Source of the DNA: Schwartzia succinivorans DSM 10502
GTDB lineage: Bacteria; Bacillota; Negativicutes; Selenomonadales; Selenomonadaceae
Reading direction: 5' to 3'
Length of the DNA: 64,000 bases
Assembly: GCF_900129225.1 (NCBI RefSeq)
Contig: NZ_FQUG01000004.1
Span: forward strand, 62,001-126,000
A program made the translations under genes and the position numbers. Below the pieces are notes generated by a model that saw only the letters and a list, made by a program, of their open reading frames with translations, was not told where the DNA came from and made no database searches. How positions within the stretch are numbered: the first letter of the stretch is position 1; the number at the start of each line of letters is the position of its first letter. Of this stretch, positions 1 to 9,590 are shown piece by piece.

Positions 1-176
1 TCAAGCGAATTGACTGTCCCGACACCTTCATCCGCAAGTCTCGAAACCATTTGCGGATTATGAATAATCGGCCCCAATGTATTGGCAGGCCCGGGCGCAG
101 CATTGGTGCGCGCCAAATGAATCGCACGTTTAACGCCGTAACAAAAGCCTAAATATTCAGCTAAAATTACTTCCAT
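1..176 (-). CDS. ispH: 4-hydroxy-3-methylbut-2-enyl diphosphate reductase IspH (partial, N-terminal 58 residues)
   Basis: IspH is the last enzyme of the MEP isoprenoid pathway, a [4Fe-4S] reductase making IPP and DMAPP. Only the N-terminus is inside the window; the rest runs off the left edge. The reading frame from the ATG at 176 gives the family opening GFCYGVKRAI, with the cluster-ligand Cys at residue 12, followed by LGPIIHNPQMV carrying the conserved His. It follows plsC by about 57 bp on the same strand, ending the aroA-cmk-plsC-ispH run. Whether an S1 domain is fused at the C-terminus, as in some Bacillota, cannot be seen. Confidence 0.93.
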   Translation of the reverse strand, partial: MEVILAEYLGFCYGVKRAIHLARTNAAPGPANTLGPIIHNPQMVSRLADEGVGTVNSL

Positions 177-233
177 GAGATTCTTTTTACACCTTGCCTT
201 TTACAATCTAGTGAACAGTATACCATAAATTCA

Positions 234-833
234 TCATTTATTGCTATGATTATTTTTCATTTTTGTAATTTCTTCCATAATTTTTTGCGAAAACTTCTGC
301 AATTCATCTTTATTTTTGCTTGTGCCTTCAAAAAAAAGCGGTTTACCATAAATAATTTTTAGGTGTGGAAAAAAATTCTTTGATGAAAAAATTTCATTCG
401 TACCTATGATAGCTGCCGGAACCACCGGCACCTTTGTCATAGCCGCAATCAAAGCAATACCGGATTCTGCTTTGTGAACCTTGCCGTCTTTGCTGCGTGT
501 TCCCTCAGGAAACATTCCGACACAATTACCCGAGTTCAGTTCTTTGACAGCAGCCTTTAATGCGCTTCGGTCCGCAGCACCGCGGTTGACCGGGAATGAA
601 TGACAGCTTCTGATAGCAGCGCTGAATATTGGAATCTGAAACAATTCCTTCTTTGCCATGTAGGCAACCGGTCTGGACAAAAATGTTGCCAAAAAAGGCG
701 GATCCCAGTTGCTCATATGATTAGCCGCAAGAATAACTCCACCGCTTTCAGGCATATTTTCTGTCCCGATTATTTCTGCATGAAATACGCGGGAAAAAAG
801 CCACGTGAAAAAAATCTGCAAAAAATGATACAC
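234..833 (-). CDS. plsC: 1-acyl-sn-glycerol-3-phosphate acyltransferase PlsC
   Basis: PlsC acylates lysophosphatidic acid to phosphatidic acid at the inner membrane face. The 199-residue protein has the acyltransferase HX4D motif (NHMSNWDPP, His39 and Asp44), the FPEGTRSKDG substrate block and a hydrophobic N-terminus with aromatic residues suited to membrane attachment. The start is a GTG at 833, preceded by the ribosome site AGGTGAT. It lies 6 bp downstream of cmk and is almost certainly co-transcribed with it. The length is normal for short single-domain PlsC proteins. Confidence 0.92.
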   Translation of the reverse strand: MYHFLQIFFTWLFSRVFHAEIIGTENMPESGGVILAANHMSNWDPPFLATFLSRPVAYMAKKELFQIPIFSAAIRSCHSFPVNRGAADRSALKAAVKELNSGNCVGMFPEGTRSKDGKVHKAESGIALIAAMTKVPVVPAAIIGTNEIFSSKNFFPHLKIIYGKPLFFEGTSKNKDELQKFSQKIMEEITKMKNNHSNK

Positions 834-839
834 AGTGAA

Positions 840-1496
840 TCACCTGCACATATCCAAAATTTTCTCAACAACTTCATCTATAGTCATTCCGGTTGTATCT
901 ACGAGGACTGCCTCCGGAACTTTGACAAGCGGTGAAACCTTTCTCTCACTGTCAGCCTTATCACGCGCCGCAATATCCTTTTGAAGCTCAGAAAGCTCAA
1001 CATCAAATCCCTTTGCAGCCATTTCCTTATATCTGCGTGAAGCGCGCTCTTCGATTGAAGCTGTGAGGAAAATCTTTAGATCAGCATTCGGAAGAACATG
1101 CGATGCAATATCACGTCCGTCCATTACAACAGCACCTTTTTCAGCCATTTTGCGCTGAAGATGAACCATTTTTTCACGAACAGGCGCAAGCATAGCAACC
1201 ATGGATACAATCTTGGTGACTTCCGGAGTACGGATTTCATTTGTAATATCATTGCCATCAGCAAAGACATGCAGTCCGCTGTCTGTGTTTTCAAGACGAA
1301 CCTCTATATCCTTGGCTACTGCAAGAATATTTTCCTCGGTTACATCCTTTCCGGATTTAAGCACAGCCCATGATACGGCGCGGTACATTGCACCGGTATC
1401 GATATAAACATATCCGAGCTTCTCTGATAAAATTTTTGCAATTGTGCTTTTCCCGGCGCCTGCCGGTCCATCAATGGCAATTACTAATTTCTTCAT
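840..1496 (-). CDS. cmk: (d)CMP kinase
   Basis: Cytidylate kinase phosphorylates CMP and dCMP with ATP in the cytoplasm. The 218-residue product begins with the P-loop GPAGAGKST (residues 10-18). It continues with DTGAMYRA and the VMDGRDIASHVLPNAD segment that contacts the nucleotide, and ends with an ordinary LID region. The start ATG at 1496 has AGAGGTAACGGAAG upstream. It sits between aroA (26 bp away) and plsC (6 bp), an order common in Bacillota. Confidence 0.96.
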   Translation of the reverse strand: MKKLVIAIDGPAGAGKSTIAKILSEKLGYVYIDTGAMYRAVSWAVLKSGKDVTEENILAVAKDIEVRLENTDSGLHVFADGNDITNEIRTPEVTKIVSMVAMLAPVREKMVHLQRKMAEKGAVVMDGRDIASHVLPNADLKIFLTASIEERASRRYKEMAAKGFDVELSELQKDIAARDKADSERKVSPLVKVPEAVLVDTTGMTIDEVVEKILDMCR

Positions 1497-1521
1497 CTTC
1501 CGTTACCTCTTTGTTTATTTA

Positions 1522-2841
1522 TTAAATCTGTACATTTGAAAGTGTATCATAAAATTCCGGATATGAAATATTAACACACTCAGGATGTGAGATTTCTACA
1601 CCTTCTCCGGCTGCACCGGCAATTGCAAGAGCCATTGCAATCCTGTGGTCATCATATGAAAATGCTTCTGAATTTTTTAACGGGAGTCCGCCCTTTATAA
1701 TCAGGCCATCCTCCAGTTCAGTAATCGCCGGAGCAAGCTTGTTAAACTCTTCAGCTATCGCATGGAGCCTGTCTGTTTCCTTTACGCGAAGCTCTTCTGC
1801 TCCGGTTATTTTGGTTTCTCCTTCGGCAAACAGAGCGGCGACCGCGATTATAGGAATTTCATCTATAAGTCTCGGCATGATATCCTTCCCGAATGCAGTT
1901 CCATGCAGTTTTGCGCTTTTGACGTGAATGTCTGCAATAGCCTCTCCGCCGCTTTCATAACGGTTCGTTTCGACAATATCCGCGCCCATATCACGCAAAA
2001 CATCGAGAATACCTGTTCTGGACGGATTTACTCCGACATTCTTTAAGACTATTGAGCTGTTCGGAATTATGCTGCCTGCTACAAGCCAAAAAGCGGCTGA
2101 GCTTATGTCACCCGGTACTTCAATAGTCTTCGGACCCTGCAGTCTCTCAGCAGGATGAAAAACTACCTCATTGCCGTTTGTTTCAACATTTATTCCAAAA
2201 GCACGCATCATACATTCCGTATGGTTTCTTGAAGGAACCGGTTCAATGATTTTAACTTCAACTCCGGCAGTAAGCGCCGCCAAAAGAATCGCAGATTTCA
2301 CCTGTGCGCTTGCAACAGGCATCTCGTAGGTTATCCCATGGAAGTTCTTCTTTTCATTTGGAAGAATCGTTATGGGAAGAAGTGTATTGTCTTTGCGCCC
2401 CACGATTTTTGCGCCCATCATCTCAAGCGGTTTAATAACACGCCCCATTGGTCTCTTATGAAGTGCCGCGTCACCTGTAAACGTTGTCAAAAACGGCTGT
2501 GCCGCCAGAAGCCCCATCATAAGACGAAGAAGCGTTCCTGAATCTCCTGCATCAACAATAGTCTGCGGTTCCTGCAGCCCCTGAAGCCCGACACCTGTAA
2601 TGTCAAGGGAATTATCCTCATTTTCCTTGACCGTTACACCAAGTGCACGAATTGCCTCCAATGTTGAGAGGCAGTCTGCAGAACGAAGAAAGTTTTTCAC
2701 ATGTACAGTTTGACCGTCACATAAAGCAGAAATCATCAAACTGCGGTGAGATACCGATTTGTCTCCCGGAATAACGATAGTTCCGTGTATGCCGTTTTTT
2801 ACTTTTGCTATAGTCTTGTTCAAAGGAATCACTCCACTCAT
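1522..2841 (-). CDS. aroA: 3-phosphoshikimate 1-carboxyvinyltransferase (EPSP synthase)
   Basis: AroA transfers enolpyruvate from PEP to shikimate 3-phosphate, the sixth step of the shikimate pathway that feeds the trp genes in this window. Visible family motifs are GDKSVSHR, DAGDSGTLLRLMMG and KETDRLHAIAEE near the C-terminus. The start is uncertain. An open frame extends to 2880, but the ATG at 2841 or a TTG at 2823 (preceded by GGAGTGA) gives the usual N-terminal length. It begins just after the flavoprotein gene ends. Confidence 0.95.
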   Translation of the reverse strand: MSGVIPLNKTIAKVKNGIHGTIVIPGDKSVSHRSLMISALCDGQTVHVKNFLRSADCLSTLEAIRALGVTVKENEDNSLDITGVGLQGLQEPQTIVDAGDSGTLLRLMMGLLAAQPFLTTFTGDAALHKRPMGRVIKPLEMMGAKIVGRKDNTLLPITILPNEKKNFHGITYEMPVASAQVKSAILLAALTAGVEVKIIEPVPSRNHTECMMRAFGINVETNGNEVVFHPAERLQGPKTIEVPGDISSAAFWLVAGSIIPNSSIVLKNVGVNPSRTGILDVLRDMGADIVETNRYESGGEAIADIHVKSAKLHGTAFGKDIMPRLIDEIPIIAVAALFAEGETKITGAEELRVKETDRLHAIAEEFNKLAPAITELEDGLIIKGGLPLKNSEAFSYDDHRIAMALAIAGAAGEGVEISHPECVNISYPEFYDTLSNVQI

Positions 2842-2858
2842 TATTAGTGATACAGCTT

Positions 2859-4109
2859 TTAATTTTCGTCCATGTTCCAAACACTCCAGTTTCCTGCAGC
2901 ATAGCCCATAGAAAATGCTGCCTGGAGATTATAGCCTCCGGTGAATCCGTCTATATCCAAAACTTCACCTGCAAAATAAAGTCCTTTGATGATTTTTGAT
3001 TCCATTGTTTTGGGATTAACTTCCTTAACAGATACGCCCCCGCAGGTGACAATCGCTTCATCCAAAGGCCGTGTCTTTGAAATACTGATAGTCAGATGCT
3101 GCAAAAGATTTACAATTCTGAAGCGCTCAGCACGGGTAAGCTGGTTTACAGGCTTGTCCGGGTCAATAAACGCCAAATCCAGTATTATCGGAATCATTCT
3201 CATTGGAAGTAAATCGTGCATGGCATTTTTTATTGATTTTTTCTGATACAGCTCAAAATCCCTTTCAACTCTTTTTTGAAGCTGTTCCGGAGTAAGCGCG
3301 GGCTTTAAGCTGAGCTCCAGCTCCACTTCTTTTTCGTCATGCAGGGCAAAAGCGGCAGTTCTGCTCAACGTGAGAATTATCGGCCCCGTAACACCAAAAT
3401 GCGTGAACATCATTTCGCCAAATGCGTCAGCAGTTTTTTCACCGTCCACCAGCAAATCCACATGCACATTTTTCAGAGACAGTCCCTGAAGCTCAGCCAC
3501 CCATTCTTCTTCGGATTCAAGCGGGATGAGTGCAGGCAGCAGTGGGATGATTGTGTGCCCTGCTTCCTTTGCGAGCTCTGCCCCGCTGCCATCGGAACCG
3601 GTTTTGGGATATGAAGCCCCACCGGCGGCAAGAATTACTGCATCTGCCTCAAGTATTTCTCCGTCCTTCAGCTGGACGCCTGTGACCTTCTGTTTATGAA
3701 AGACAATATGCTTTACTTCTGATTTTACTGCTACCTCTACTCCTGCTTCATGCAATTCATGAAGCATCGCATTAACGCAGTCATCCGCATGGTCACTGAC
3801 AGGAAAAACTCTGCCACCGCGTTCAACCTTTGTGGGCACAGAAGCATCTTCAAAAAACTGAATAACGTCCTGATTATCAAAGGCCTTAAATACACTATGC
3901 AGAAAAGCACCGTTACCAGGAATATTTTTTATTATCTCCTGCATATCGGCAGCATTTGTTATGTTGCACCGGCCCTTTCCTGTTATGCGCATCTTTTTGC
4001 CTACGCGGTCAGTCTTTTCCAGCAGACACACATCAGCTCCGTTACGGGCTGCAGCAATTGCCGCCATCATTCCGGCAGGGCCTCCGCCAATTACAAGTAC
4101 CCGGCTCAT
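2859..4109 (-). CDS. HI0933-family NAD(P)/FAD-dependent oxidoreductase
   Basis: This is a flavoprotein of the HI0933 (BaiN-like) family. The N-terminal dinucleotide-binding fold VLVIGGGPAGMMAAIAAA is followed by GKGRCNITNA, and the C-terminal FAD contact FAGEVLDIDGFTGGYNLQAA closes the fold. Reported physiological substrates vary across the family, so no specific reaction is assigned. Its ATG at 4109 overlaps the stop of rluB, which indicates translational coupling, and it precedes aroA. The length of 416 residues is normal. Confidence 0.88.
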   Translation of the reverse strand: MSRVLVIGGGPAGMMAAIAAARNGADVCLLEKTDRVGKKMRITGKGRCNITNAADMQEIIKNIPGNGAFLHSVFKAFDNQDVIQFFEDASVPTKVERGGRVFPVSDHADDCVNAMLHELHEAGVEVAVKSEVKHIVFHKQKVTGVQLKDGEILEADAVILAAGGASYPKTGSDGSGAELAKEAGHTIIPLLPALIPLESEEEWVAELQGLSLKNVHVDLLVDGEKTADAFGEMMFTHFGVTGPIILTLSRTAAFALHDEKEVELELSLKPALTPEQLQKRVERDFELYQKKSIKNAMHDLLPMRMIPIILDLAFIDPDKPVNQLTRAERFRIVNLLQHLTISISKTRPLDEAIVTCGGVSVKEVNPKTMESKIIKGLYFAGEVLDIDGFTGGYNLQAAFSMGYAAGNWSVWNMDEN

Positions 4110-4846
4110 TATTTCTTTTCCTCCGTACCGCTTAATTCGTACAAGCTTCTGATTTCTTCTTCAGTTAAGGGACGATGCATACCTCGTTTTAATCCTGAAA
4201 GATTAAGCCCCGCGAATTCTGTACGTTTAAGGCTGTTAACAGGGTGCCCCACAGCCTCGCACATACGGCGTACCTGTCGGTTTCTTCCTTCGTGAATCAT
4301 TATTTCCAGCTTTGTTCGGTTGTTGGGTATATCACGAAAAAGAATCCTTACGCCCGCAGGAGCGGTCATTCCGTCGGAAAGCTCTATGCCGTTTTTCAGC
4401 ATCAGGATTTCTTTATCGGTCGGAATACCTTCTACTAAAGCAACATAGGTTTTATAAACTTCATATTTCGGATGCAGAAGTCCGTTCATCAGACTGCCGT
4501 CATTGGTAAACAGCAGCAATCCTTCTGTATTTCCGTCAAGTCTACCGATAGGGAAAATCCGCTCTTTTACTTCGGGGAAAAGGTCTATGACTGTTTTCCG
4601 TCCGCGGTCATCCTTTACTGTTGAAATATATCCCTTCGGTTTATTCAACATATAGTAAACAAGAGCTTCTTTACGTTCAATGGGATTTCCGTCAACAAGT
4701 ATTGTATGGCCCTCTAATTCGGTCTTATAGCCCAGGCTGTCAATGACCTCGCCGTCAACCGTAACTCGTCCGGCCAGAATTATTTTTTCTGCCTCACGGC
4801 GGGATGCAATCCCTGCCTGCGCTAAAATTTTCTGCAGTCTTTCCAC
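4109..4846 (-). CDS. rluB: rRNA large-subunit pseudouridine synthase, RluB/RsuA family
   Basis: This enzyme isomerises a uridine in 23S rRNA. An N-terminal S4 RNA-binding domain (LQKILAQAGIASRREAEKII) leads into the catalytic domain with GRLDGNTEGLLLFTNDG, which contains the catalytic Asp, and ends with the family HEGRNRQVRRM block. The frame is open to 4924, but the GTG at 4846 (reading VERLQKILAQ) has AAGGAGA upstream and gives the family's usual 245 residues. It lies 16 bp downstream of dacF in an apparent operon. Confidence 0.92.
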   Translation of the reverse strand: MERLQKILAQAGIASRREAEKIILAGRVTVDGEVIDSLGYKTELEGHTILVDGNPIERKEALVYYMLNKPKGYISTVKDDRGRKTVIDLFPEVKERIFPIGRLDGNTEGLLLFTNDGSLMNGLLHPKYEVYKTYVALVEGIPTDKEILMLKNGIELSDGMTAPAGVRILFRDIPNNRTKLEIMIHEGRNRQVRRMCEAVGHPVNSLKRTEFAGLNLSGLKRGMHRPLTEEEIRSLYELSGTEEKK

Positions 4847-4862
4847 ACAATTCTCCTTCAAA

Positions 4863-6062
4863 TCAAGTAAACAGCGAATATATAAGCCTGAACAATGATT
4901 TACGTTCAATTGACTCTGATGCAATCAGCGAAACAGAAGCAACTTGTTTTCCATTGTACAAGATGATTTCATTTCCGACAACATCTCCGCGATGTATTCC
5001 CGCATTCAGGGAATCCGGAACATCATATTTAACATCGTATTTATCCCGGTCTGTTTTGCACTTCGGCAGGACAACCGAATCCTCGGCTACCAGGTCAACC
5101 ATCTTCTTGCTGCCGCCACGTACCGGCACAGCTGCTGCTTTGCTGCCTTTTTTTACGACCGTTACAGGCTCGATATTTTGAAAACCGTAATTCAGCATAG
5201 CAATAGAGTCATTCCACATATACAGGCTGTCAAAGACAACCGCTATGAGCTGAATTCCATTTCTTTTGGCGGCAGAAACAAGACATCTTCCCGCGTCATC
5301 AGTATATCCTGTTTTTACACCATTCGCTCCATTGTATATCCACAAAAGAATATTTTCATTTTCAACGTCTCTGTTATACGGTTCTCGCTCCCGCAGCATC
5401 ATGTGATTTTTTGAGGAAACAATATTCTCAAACCCCGGAATTGAATAACCGTATGCCGTAAGCATTGCCAAATCCCGTGCCGTGGTATAATGCTGCGGAT
5501 CAGGCAGCCCGGAAACATTCCTGAAGTTGGTATGCACCGCGCCAAGTTCATGTGCACGTTTTGTCATTTTTTCGGCATAATTTGCGCTGCTTCCCATATA
5601 ATGCTCAGCTATCGCAGCTGCCGCGTCATTTCCCGAAACCAGCATCATCCCATACAATAAATCTCTAATCCTGACACGCTCATCATATTCCAGCCAGACA
5701 GTTGAGCCTTCCGTATCAGCCGCATTGACGCTTACCTTTGTTACATCATCAAGATTTCCTTTTTCAAGTGCCATAATCAGCGTCATTATTTTCGTCGTGC
5801 TCGCAGGATAACACAATGCATCAGCATTACGCGAATAAAGAACCCGCCCTGTCAACGCCTCTATCACTATAGCAGATTTTGCCGTAACAGAAGGAAGCGC
5901 ATCATTAGCCGAAACGTAATAAGCGAAATCATCCGTACCGGATATATTATTAGTCATAACCTGTCCCTCACAGGCTGCATATCTGCTACCCATGAAGAAC
6001 ATACTCAATCCAATGACAATACTTAAAAACTTTATTTTTTTTGATTTATTCAGCCACTTCAA
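4863..6062 (-). CDS. dacF: D-alanyl-D-alanine carboxypeptidase (DacF-like, S11 family)
   Basis: A low-molecular-mass penicillin-binding protein that trims the terminal D-Ala from peptidoglycan stem peptides outside the cytoplasmic membrane. The three S11 motifs are present in order: SXXK (ASTTKIM), SXN (SGND) and KTG (GVKTGYTD). A C-terminal domain follows and ends in a hydrophobic, basic stretch that could be a membrane anchor. The start is most likely the TTG at 6062 behind AAGGTGAT, giving KWLNKSKKIKFLSIVIGLSM, a clear signal peptide. An upstream ATG at 6119 would overlap dnaE. Confidence 0.92.
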   Translation of the reverse strand: MKWLNKSKKIKFLSIVIGLSMFFMGSRYAACEGQVMTNNISGTDDFAYYVSANDALPSVTAKSAIVIEALTGRVLYSRNADALCYPASTTKIMTLIMALEKGNLDDVTKVSVNAADTEGSTVWLEYDERVRIRDLLYGMMLVSGNDAAAAIAEHYMGSSANYAEKMTKRAHELGAVHTNFRNVSGLPDPQHYTTARDLAMLTAYGYSIPGFENIVSSKNHMMLREREPYNRDVENENILLWIYNGANGVKTGYTDDAGRCLVSAAKRNGIQLIAVVFDSLYMWNDSIAMLNYGFQNIEPVTVVKKGSKAAAVPVRGGSKKMVDLVAEDSVVLPKCKTDRDKYDVKYDVPDSLNAGIHRGDVVGNEIILYNGKQVASVSLIASESIERKSLFRLIYSLFT

Positions 6063-6078
6063 GTTATGTATCACCTTG

Positions 6079-9000
6079 TCAACGTTTAAGAATACTTCCC
6101 TTACCAAACAGATTTTCAACAGCAGCTATAATATCCGCACTGTCGTTCATCCAATAGGAAGCATTGGTTTTTATTTTTTGATTTTTGTCTTTAATAAATA
6201 AATATACGACGTGATTTCCGTGGTTTTTCGCAAAGATATCATTCAATTTGGCAAAATTTTCATCATTGGCCATTCCCTCCGGTACGGTGATGTAATATTC
6301 AAACTGATAGTCCTTGATCGATTTTATCCATTCAACAATTATCTTTGCACCTGTATCAGTCGTATTGACACGTCCCTGTAAGACGACCAGCGAATCATCT
6401 ACAAGTAAATCCATATTGTCGTAAAAAACATTAGGAAATACTACACATTCTACCCCATTGGTAAAGTCAGAAATTGATGCAAACGCCATCGTATCGCCTT
6501 TTTTTGTCGTCATACGTTTTACAGAGGAAATAATTCCTGCGACACGGATAAGCTGGCGATCCTTCTTTTGACCGGAAATTATATCTCGTATCGGAACAAG
6601 ATTATTTACCAAATCCCTGTAAGCATCCAAAGGATGTCCTGAGATATAAAATCCTATAAGCTCCTTTTCCCATGAAAGAATTTTGTCAAATGACTCCTCA
6701 GGGATGTCAGGATATGTGATTTCTATAGCGTCCTCAATTGCCTCATCCGAAAACAGCCCAATCTGGCCATTTGCATGGTCTTTTTGCAGTCTTGCGGCAT
6801 TGTCGATGATTTTTCCGCAAACTACCAGCATTTGCGACCTTTTTACACCAAAAGAATCAAACGCACCGCATTTTATCAGACTTTCCAATACCCTTTTATT
6901 TATAACAGATGAATCAATGCGCTCACAGAAATCAGATAACGACTTGAAAGCTCCGCCATCTGCTCTGACCTTTTCGATTTGTGTAATAGCTGCCATTCCA
7001 ATATTTCTGACAGCCGCAAGGCCAAAACGGATTGCCTGTGAATCCACGGAAAATGTAGCACTGCTGGCGTTAATATCCGGGGGAAGAATCTGTATCCCCA
7101 TTTTTTTCGCTAACTCAATATAAGTCGTTACCTTATCATTAAAATCGACAACGCTTGTGAGCATAGCTGCCATAAATTCAGCAGGATAATGTGCTTTTAA
7201 GTAAGCAGTCTGCCACGCAACCAACGCATATGCCGCACTGTGTGACTTATTAAATCCATAGTTTGCGAAATGAGTTAACAGCTCAAAAATACGTTCAGCC
7301 AGTTTGCTGTCTATTTGATTGGCTACCGCGCCCTTCAAAAAGACTTCCTTCTGCTTCATCAAAAGCTCAGGTTCCTTATGTCCCATCGCCCGCCGCAAAA
7401 GGTCAGCCTGCCCCAGAGAAAATCCGGCAAGCACCTGAACGATTTGCATAACCTGCTCCTGATAAAGAATGACGCCGAAGGTTTCTTTTAATATCGGCTC
7501 AAGTAAAGGATGCAGATACGTTACCTTCTTTTTACCTCTGCGGCCTTCAATGAAGTCCTGAACCATTCCGCTTCCCAATGGACCGGGCCGGTAAAGCGCA
7601 ACAGTCGGAATAAGGTCTTCAAATCCTGCTGGATGAATATCCTTCACAAGAGCTGTCATTCCTGCGGATTCCATCTGGAATACAGCCCCCGTTTTCCCTT
7701 CGCATAGCATCTGCGCGGTCTTTTCATCCCGGGAAGGAATCGTCCTGACATCAAAATCCTCGCCTGTTGATTTCTTGATATTAGCGATAGTATCAGCAAT
7801 AACGGTCAAGGTTCTGAGACCGAGGAAGTCCATTTTGAGCAGCCCCAGCTGCTCTACGAGGTCTTTATCATATTCAGTAATCAAAGTGCCGTCATCTGCC
7901 TGCTGTACCGGCATATATTCTGTTAAAGCATCACGGGCAATAACAATTCCGGCTGCATGTGTAGATGACTGCCTCGGAAGACCTTCTATAGCTCTTGCCA
8001 GGTCAATCAATCTTCTGATCTGCGAACTGCCCTCATACTTGCGTTTCAAATCCTGGGAATCATTTAACGCCTTTTCCAATGTTATTCCCAGTTCTGTAGG
8101 AATCAGCTTTGCTACCTCATCAACCTCTGAATAAGGCATATTCAAAACTCTGCCCACATCACGCACGGCACCCCTTGCGGCCATAGTGCCGAAGGTTATA
8201 ATCTGTGCAACATGGTCGGTTCCGTAGCGTTTCTTTACGTATTCTATAACCTCCTTGCGTCTTATGTAACAAAAATCCACGTCAATATCAGGCATAGAAA
8301 CACGTTCAGGATTCAAAAAACGCTCAAAAAGGAGCTTATATTTTAAAGGATCAAGGTCAGTAATACCCAAAACATAGGCAACAATACTTCCGGCCGCGCT
8401 TCCTCGCCCCGGACCGACTGCAATACCCTGTGAACGCGAAAAGTTAATATAATCCCATACAATCAGGAAATAGCTGTCAAATCCCATTCGATGGATGATT
8501 TCCAGTTCATAATCCATTCTCTGCTTCACTTCATCAGTGATATCCGGATATCTCGAAGAAATATTTTCCTCGCAGAGTTTTCTGAGATATTGCTCATCTG
8601 TCATTCCGTCAGGAAGAGGAAATCTCGGCAAAAAATGGTTCCCAAAGGTAAAGTTTACATTGCATCGCTCGGCAATCTTCGCAGTATTCGACAAAAATTC
8701 CGGGTTATCGGGAAAGAGCGCTTCCATTTCCTCTTCTGATTTTATGTAAAAAGAATCACCCTTAAATCTCATTCTTCCGGGATCATCAATCGTTTTACCT
8801 GTCTGAATGCACAAAAGAACATCCTGTGCCTCAGCATCTTCCTTCCGTACATAATGAGCGTCATTTGTCGCTACGACACCCAGGTCATATTTCTCAGCTA
8901 AAGCGATAAGTGACGGTATAACCTTTTTCTCCTCAGGTATTCCATGATCCTGAAGTTCAATGAAAAAGTTATCCTTTCCAAATATCTCGATATACTCTTT

Positions 9001-9483
9001 TACCAGATTATCCGCCTTTTCAGGATTGTCCTGTATAAGTGAATGCGGTATTTCCCCAGCTATGCAGGCCGACAGACAAATCAATCCATCGTGATATTGG
9101 CGTAAAAGCTCCTTATCTATCCGAGGTTTATAGTACATTCCCTCTGTATTTGCCAGAGAAACCAGTTTAACAAGATTTCTGTAGCCTGTCTCATTTTCTG
9201 CCAGAAGAATCAGATGATAATAACGGGTATGATCAACCTCGTATTTTTCTTTTCTTGACCGTGGTGCTAAATATACCTCACACCCGATAATAGGCTTAAT
9301 ACCTGCTTTTACAGCTTCTTTATAAAAGGTTACGGCACCATACATATTGCCATGGTCTGTGATAGCAACAGCATTCATTCCCAGTTCTTTCACACGTGCT
9401 ATTAAATCAGGAATTCTGCTTGCACCATCAAGGAGACTATACTCTGTATGAACATGCAGGTGTACAAACTTGCAATCGGCCAT
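6079..9483 (-). CDS. dnaE: DNA polymerase III subunit alpha (DnaE)
   Basis: Replicative C-family polymerase of about 1134 residues. It opens with the PHP domain (FVHLHVHTEYSLLDG), has the catalytic triad segment MPDIDVDF and further family blocks (GPGRGSAAGS; the Pol3 thumb with GFNKSHSAAYALVAWQTAYLKA). It ends with helix-hairpin-helix and OB-fold regions (LIRVAGIISSVKRMTTKKGD). The start is the ATG at 9483 with AAGGGG upstream; the longer open frame to 9540 lacks support. It lies downstream of rnjA behind a terminator, with dacF 16 bp after it. Confidence 0.97.
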   Translation of the reverse strand: MADCKFVHLHVHTEYSLLDGASRIPDLIARVKELGMNAVAITDHGNMYGAVTFYKEAVKAGIKPIIGCEVYLAPRSRKEKYEVDHTRYYHLILLAENETGYRNLVKLVSLANTEGMYYKPRIDKELLRQYHDGLICLSACIAGEIPHSLIQDNPEKADNLVKEYIEIFGKDNFFIELQDHGIPEEKKVIPSLIALAEKYDLGVVATNDAHYVRKEDAEAQDVLLCIQTGKTIDDPGRMRFKGDSFYIKSEEEMEALFPDNPEFLSNTAKIAERCNVNFTFGNHFLPRFPLPDGMTDEQYLRKLCEENISSRYPDITDEVKQRMDYELEIIHRMGFDSYFLIVWDYINFSRSQGIAVGPGRGSAAGSIVAYVLGITDLDPLKYKLLFERFLNPERVSMPDIDVDFCYIRRKEVIEYVKKRYGTDHVAQIITFGTMAARGAVRDVGRVLNMPYSEVDEVAKLIPTELGITLEKALNDSQDLKRKYEGSSQIRRLIDLARAIEGLPRQSSTHAAGIVIARDALTEYMPVQQADDGTLITEYDKDLVEQLGLLKMDFLGLRTLTVIADTIANIKKSTGEDFDVRTIPSRDEKTAQMLCEGKTGAVFQMESAGMTALVKDIHPAGFEDLIPTVALYRPGPLGSGMVQDFIEGRRGKKKVTYLHPLLEPILKETFGVILYQEQVMQIVQVLAGFSLGQADLLRRAMGHKEPELLMKQKEVFLKGAVANQIDSKLAERIFELLTHFANYGFNKSHSAAYALVAWQTAYLKAHYPAEFMAAMLTSVVDFNDKVTTYIELAKKMGIQILPPDINASSATFSVDSQAIRFGLAAVRNIGMAAITQIEKVRADGGAFKSLSDFCERIDSSVINKRVLESLIKCGAFDSFGVKRSQMLVVCGKIIDNAARLQKDHANGQIGLFSDEAIEDAIEITYPDIPEESFDKILSWEKELIGFYISGHPLDAYRDLVNNLVPIRDIISGQKKDRQLIRVAGIISSVKRMTTKKGDTMAFASISDFTNGVECVVFPNVFYDNMDLLVDDSLVVLQGRVNTTDTGAKIIVEWIKSIKDYQFEYYITVPEGMANDENFAKLNDIFAKNHGNHVVYLFIKDKNQKIKTNASYWMNDSADIIAAVENLFGKGSILKR

Positions 9484-9542
9484 AGACAATACCCCTTCTT
9501 TACAAAAAGATTCAAACGGTAAGAGATTATTCACTAACATTC

Positions 9543-9578
9543 AAAAAGGCTGCCTCCGGATATTTCCGGGCGGCAGCC
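9543..9578 (-). terminator. Intrinsic terminator after rnjA
   Basis: On the minus strand a GC-rich stem (GGCTGCC pairing with GGCAGCC, with an inner CCGGA/TCCGG helix) is followed by five T residues. It sits between the rnjA stop and the dnaE start. Confidence 0.85.
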
Positions 9579-9590
9579 CAATACATATTC

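Noticed and set aside
1739-2541. Several plus-strand frames opposite aroA and other chromosomal genes
   Set aside because: Antisense shadows of conserved genes with no ribosome sites or recognisable domains.
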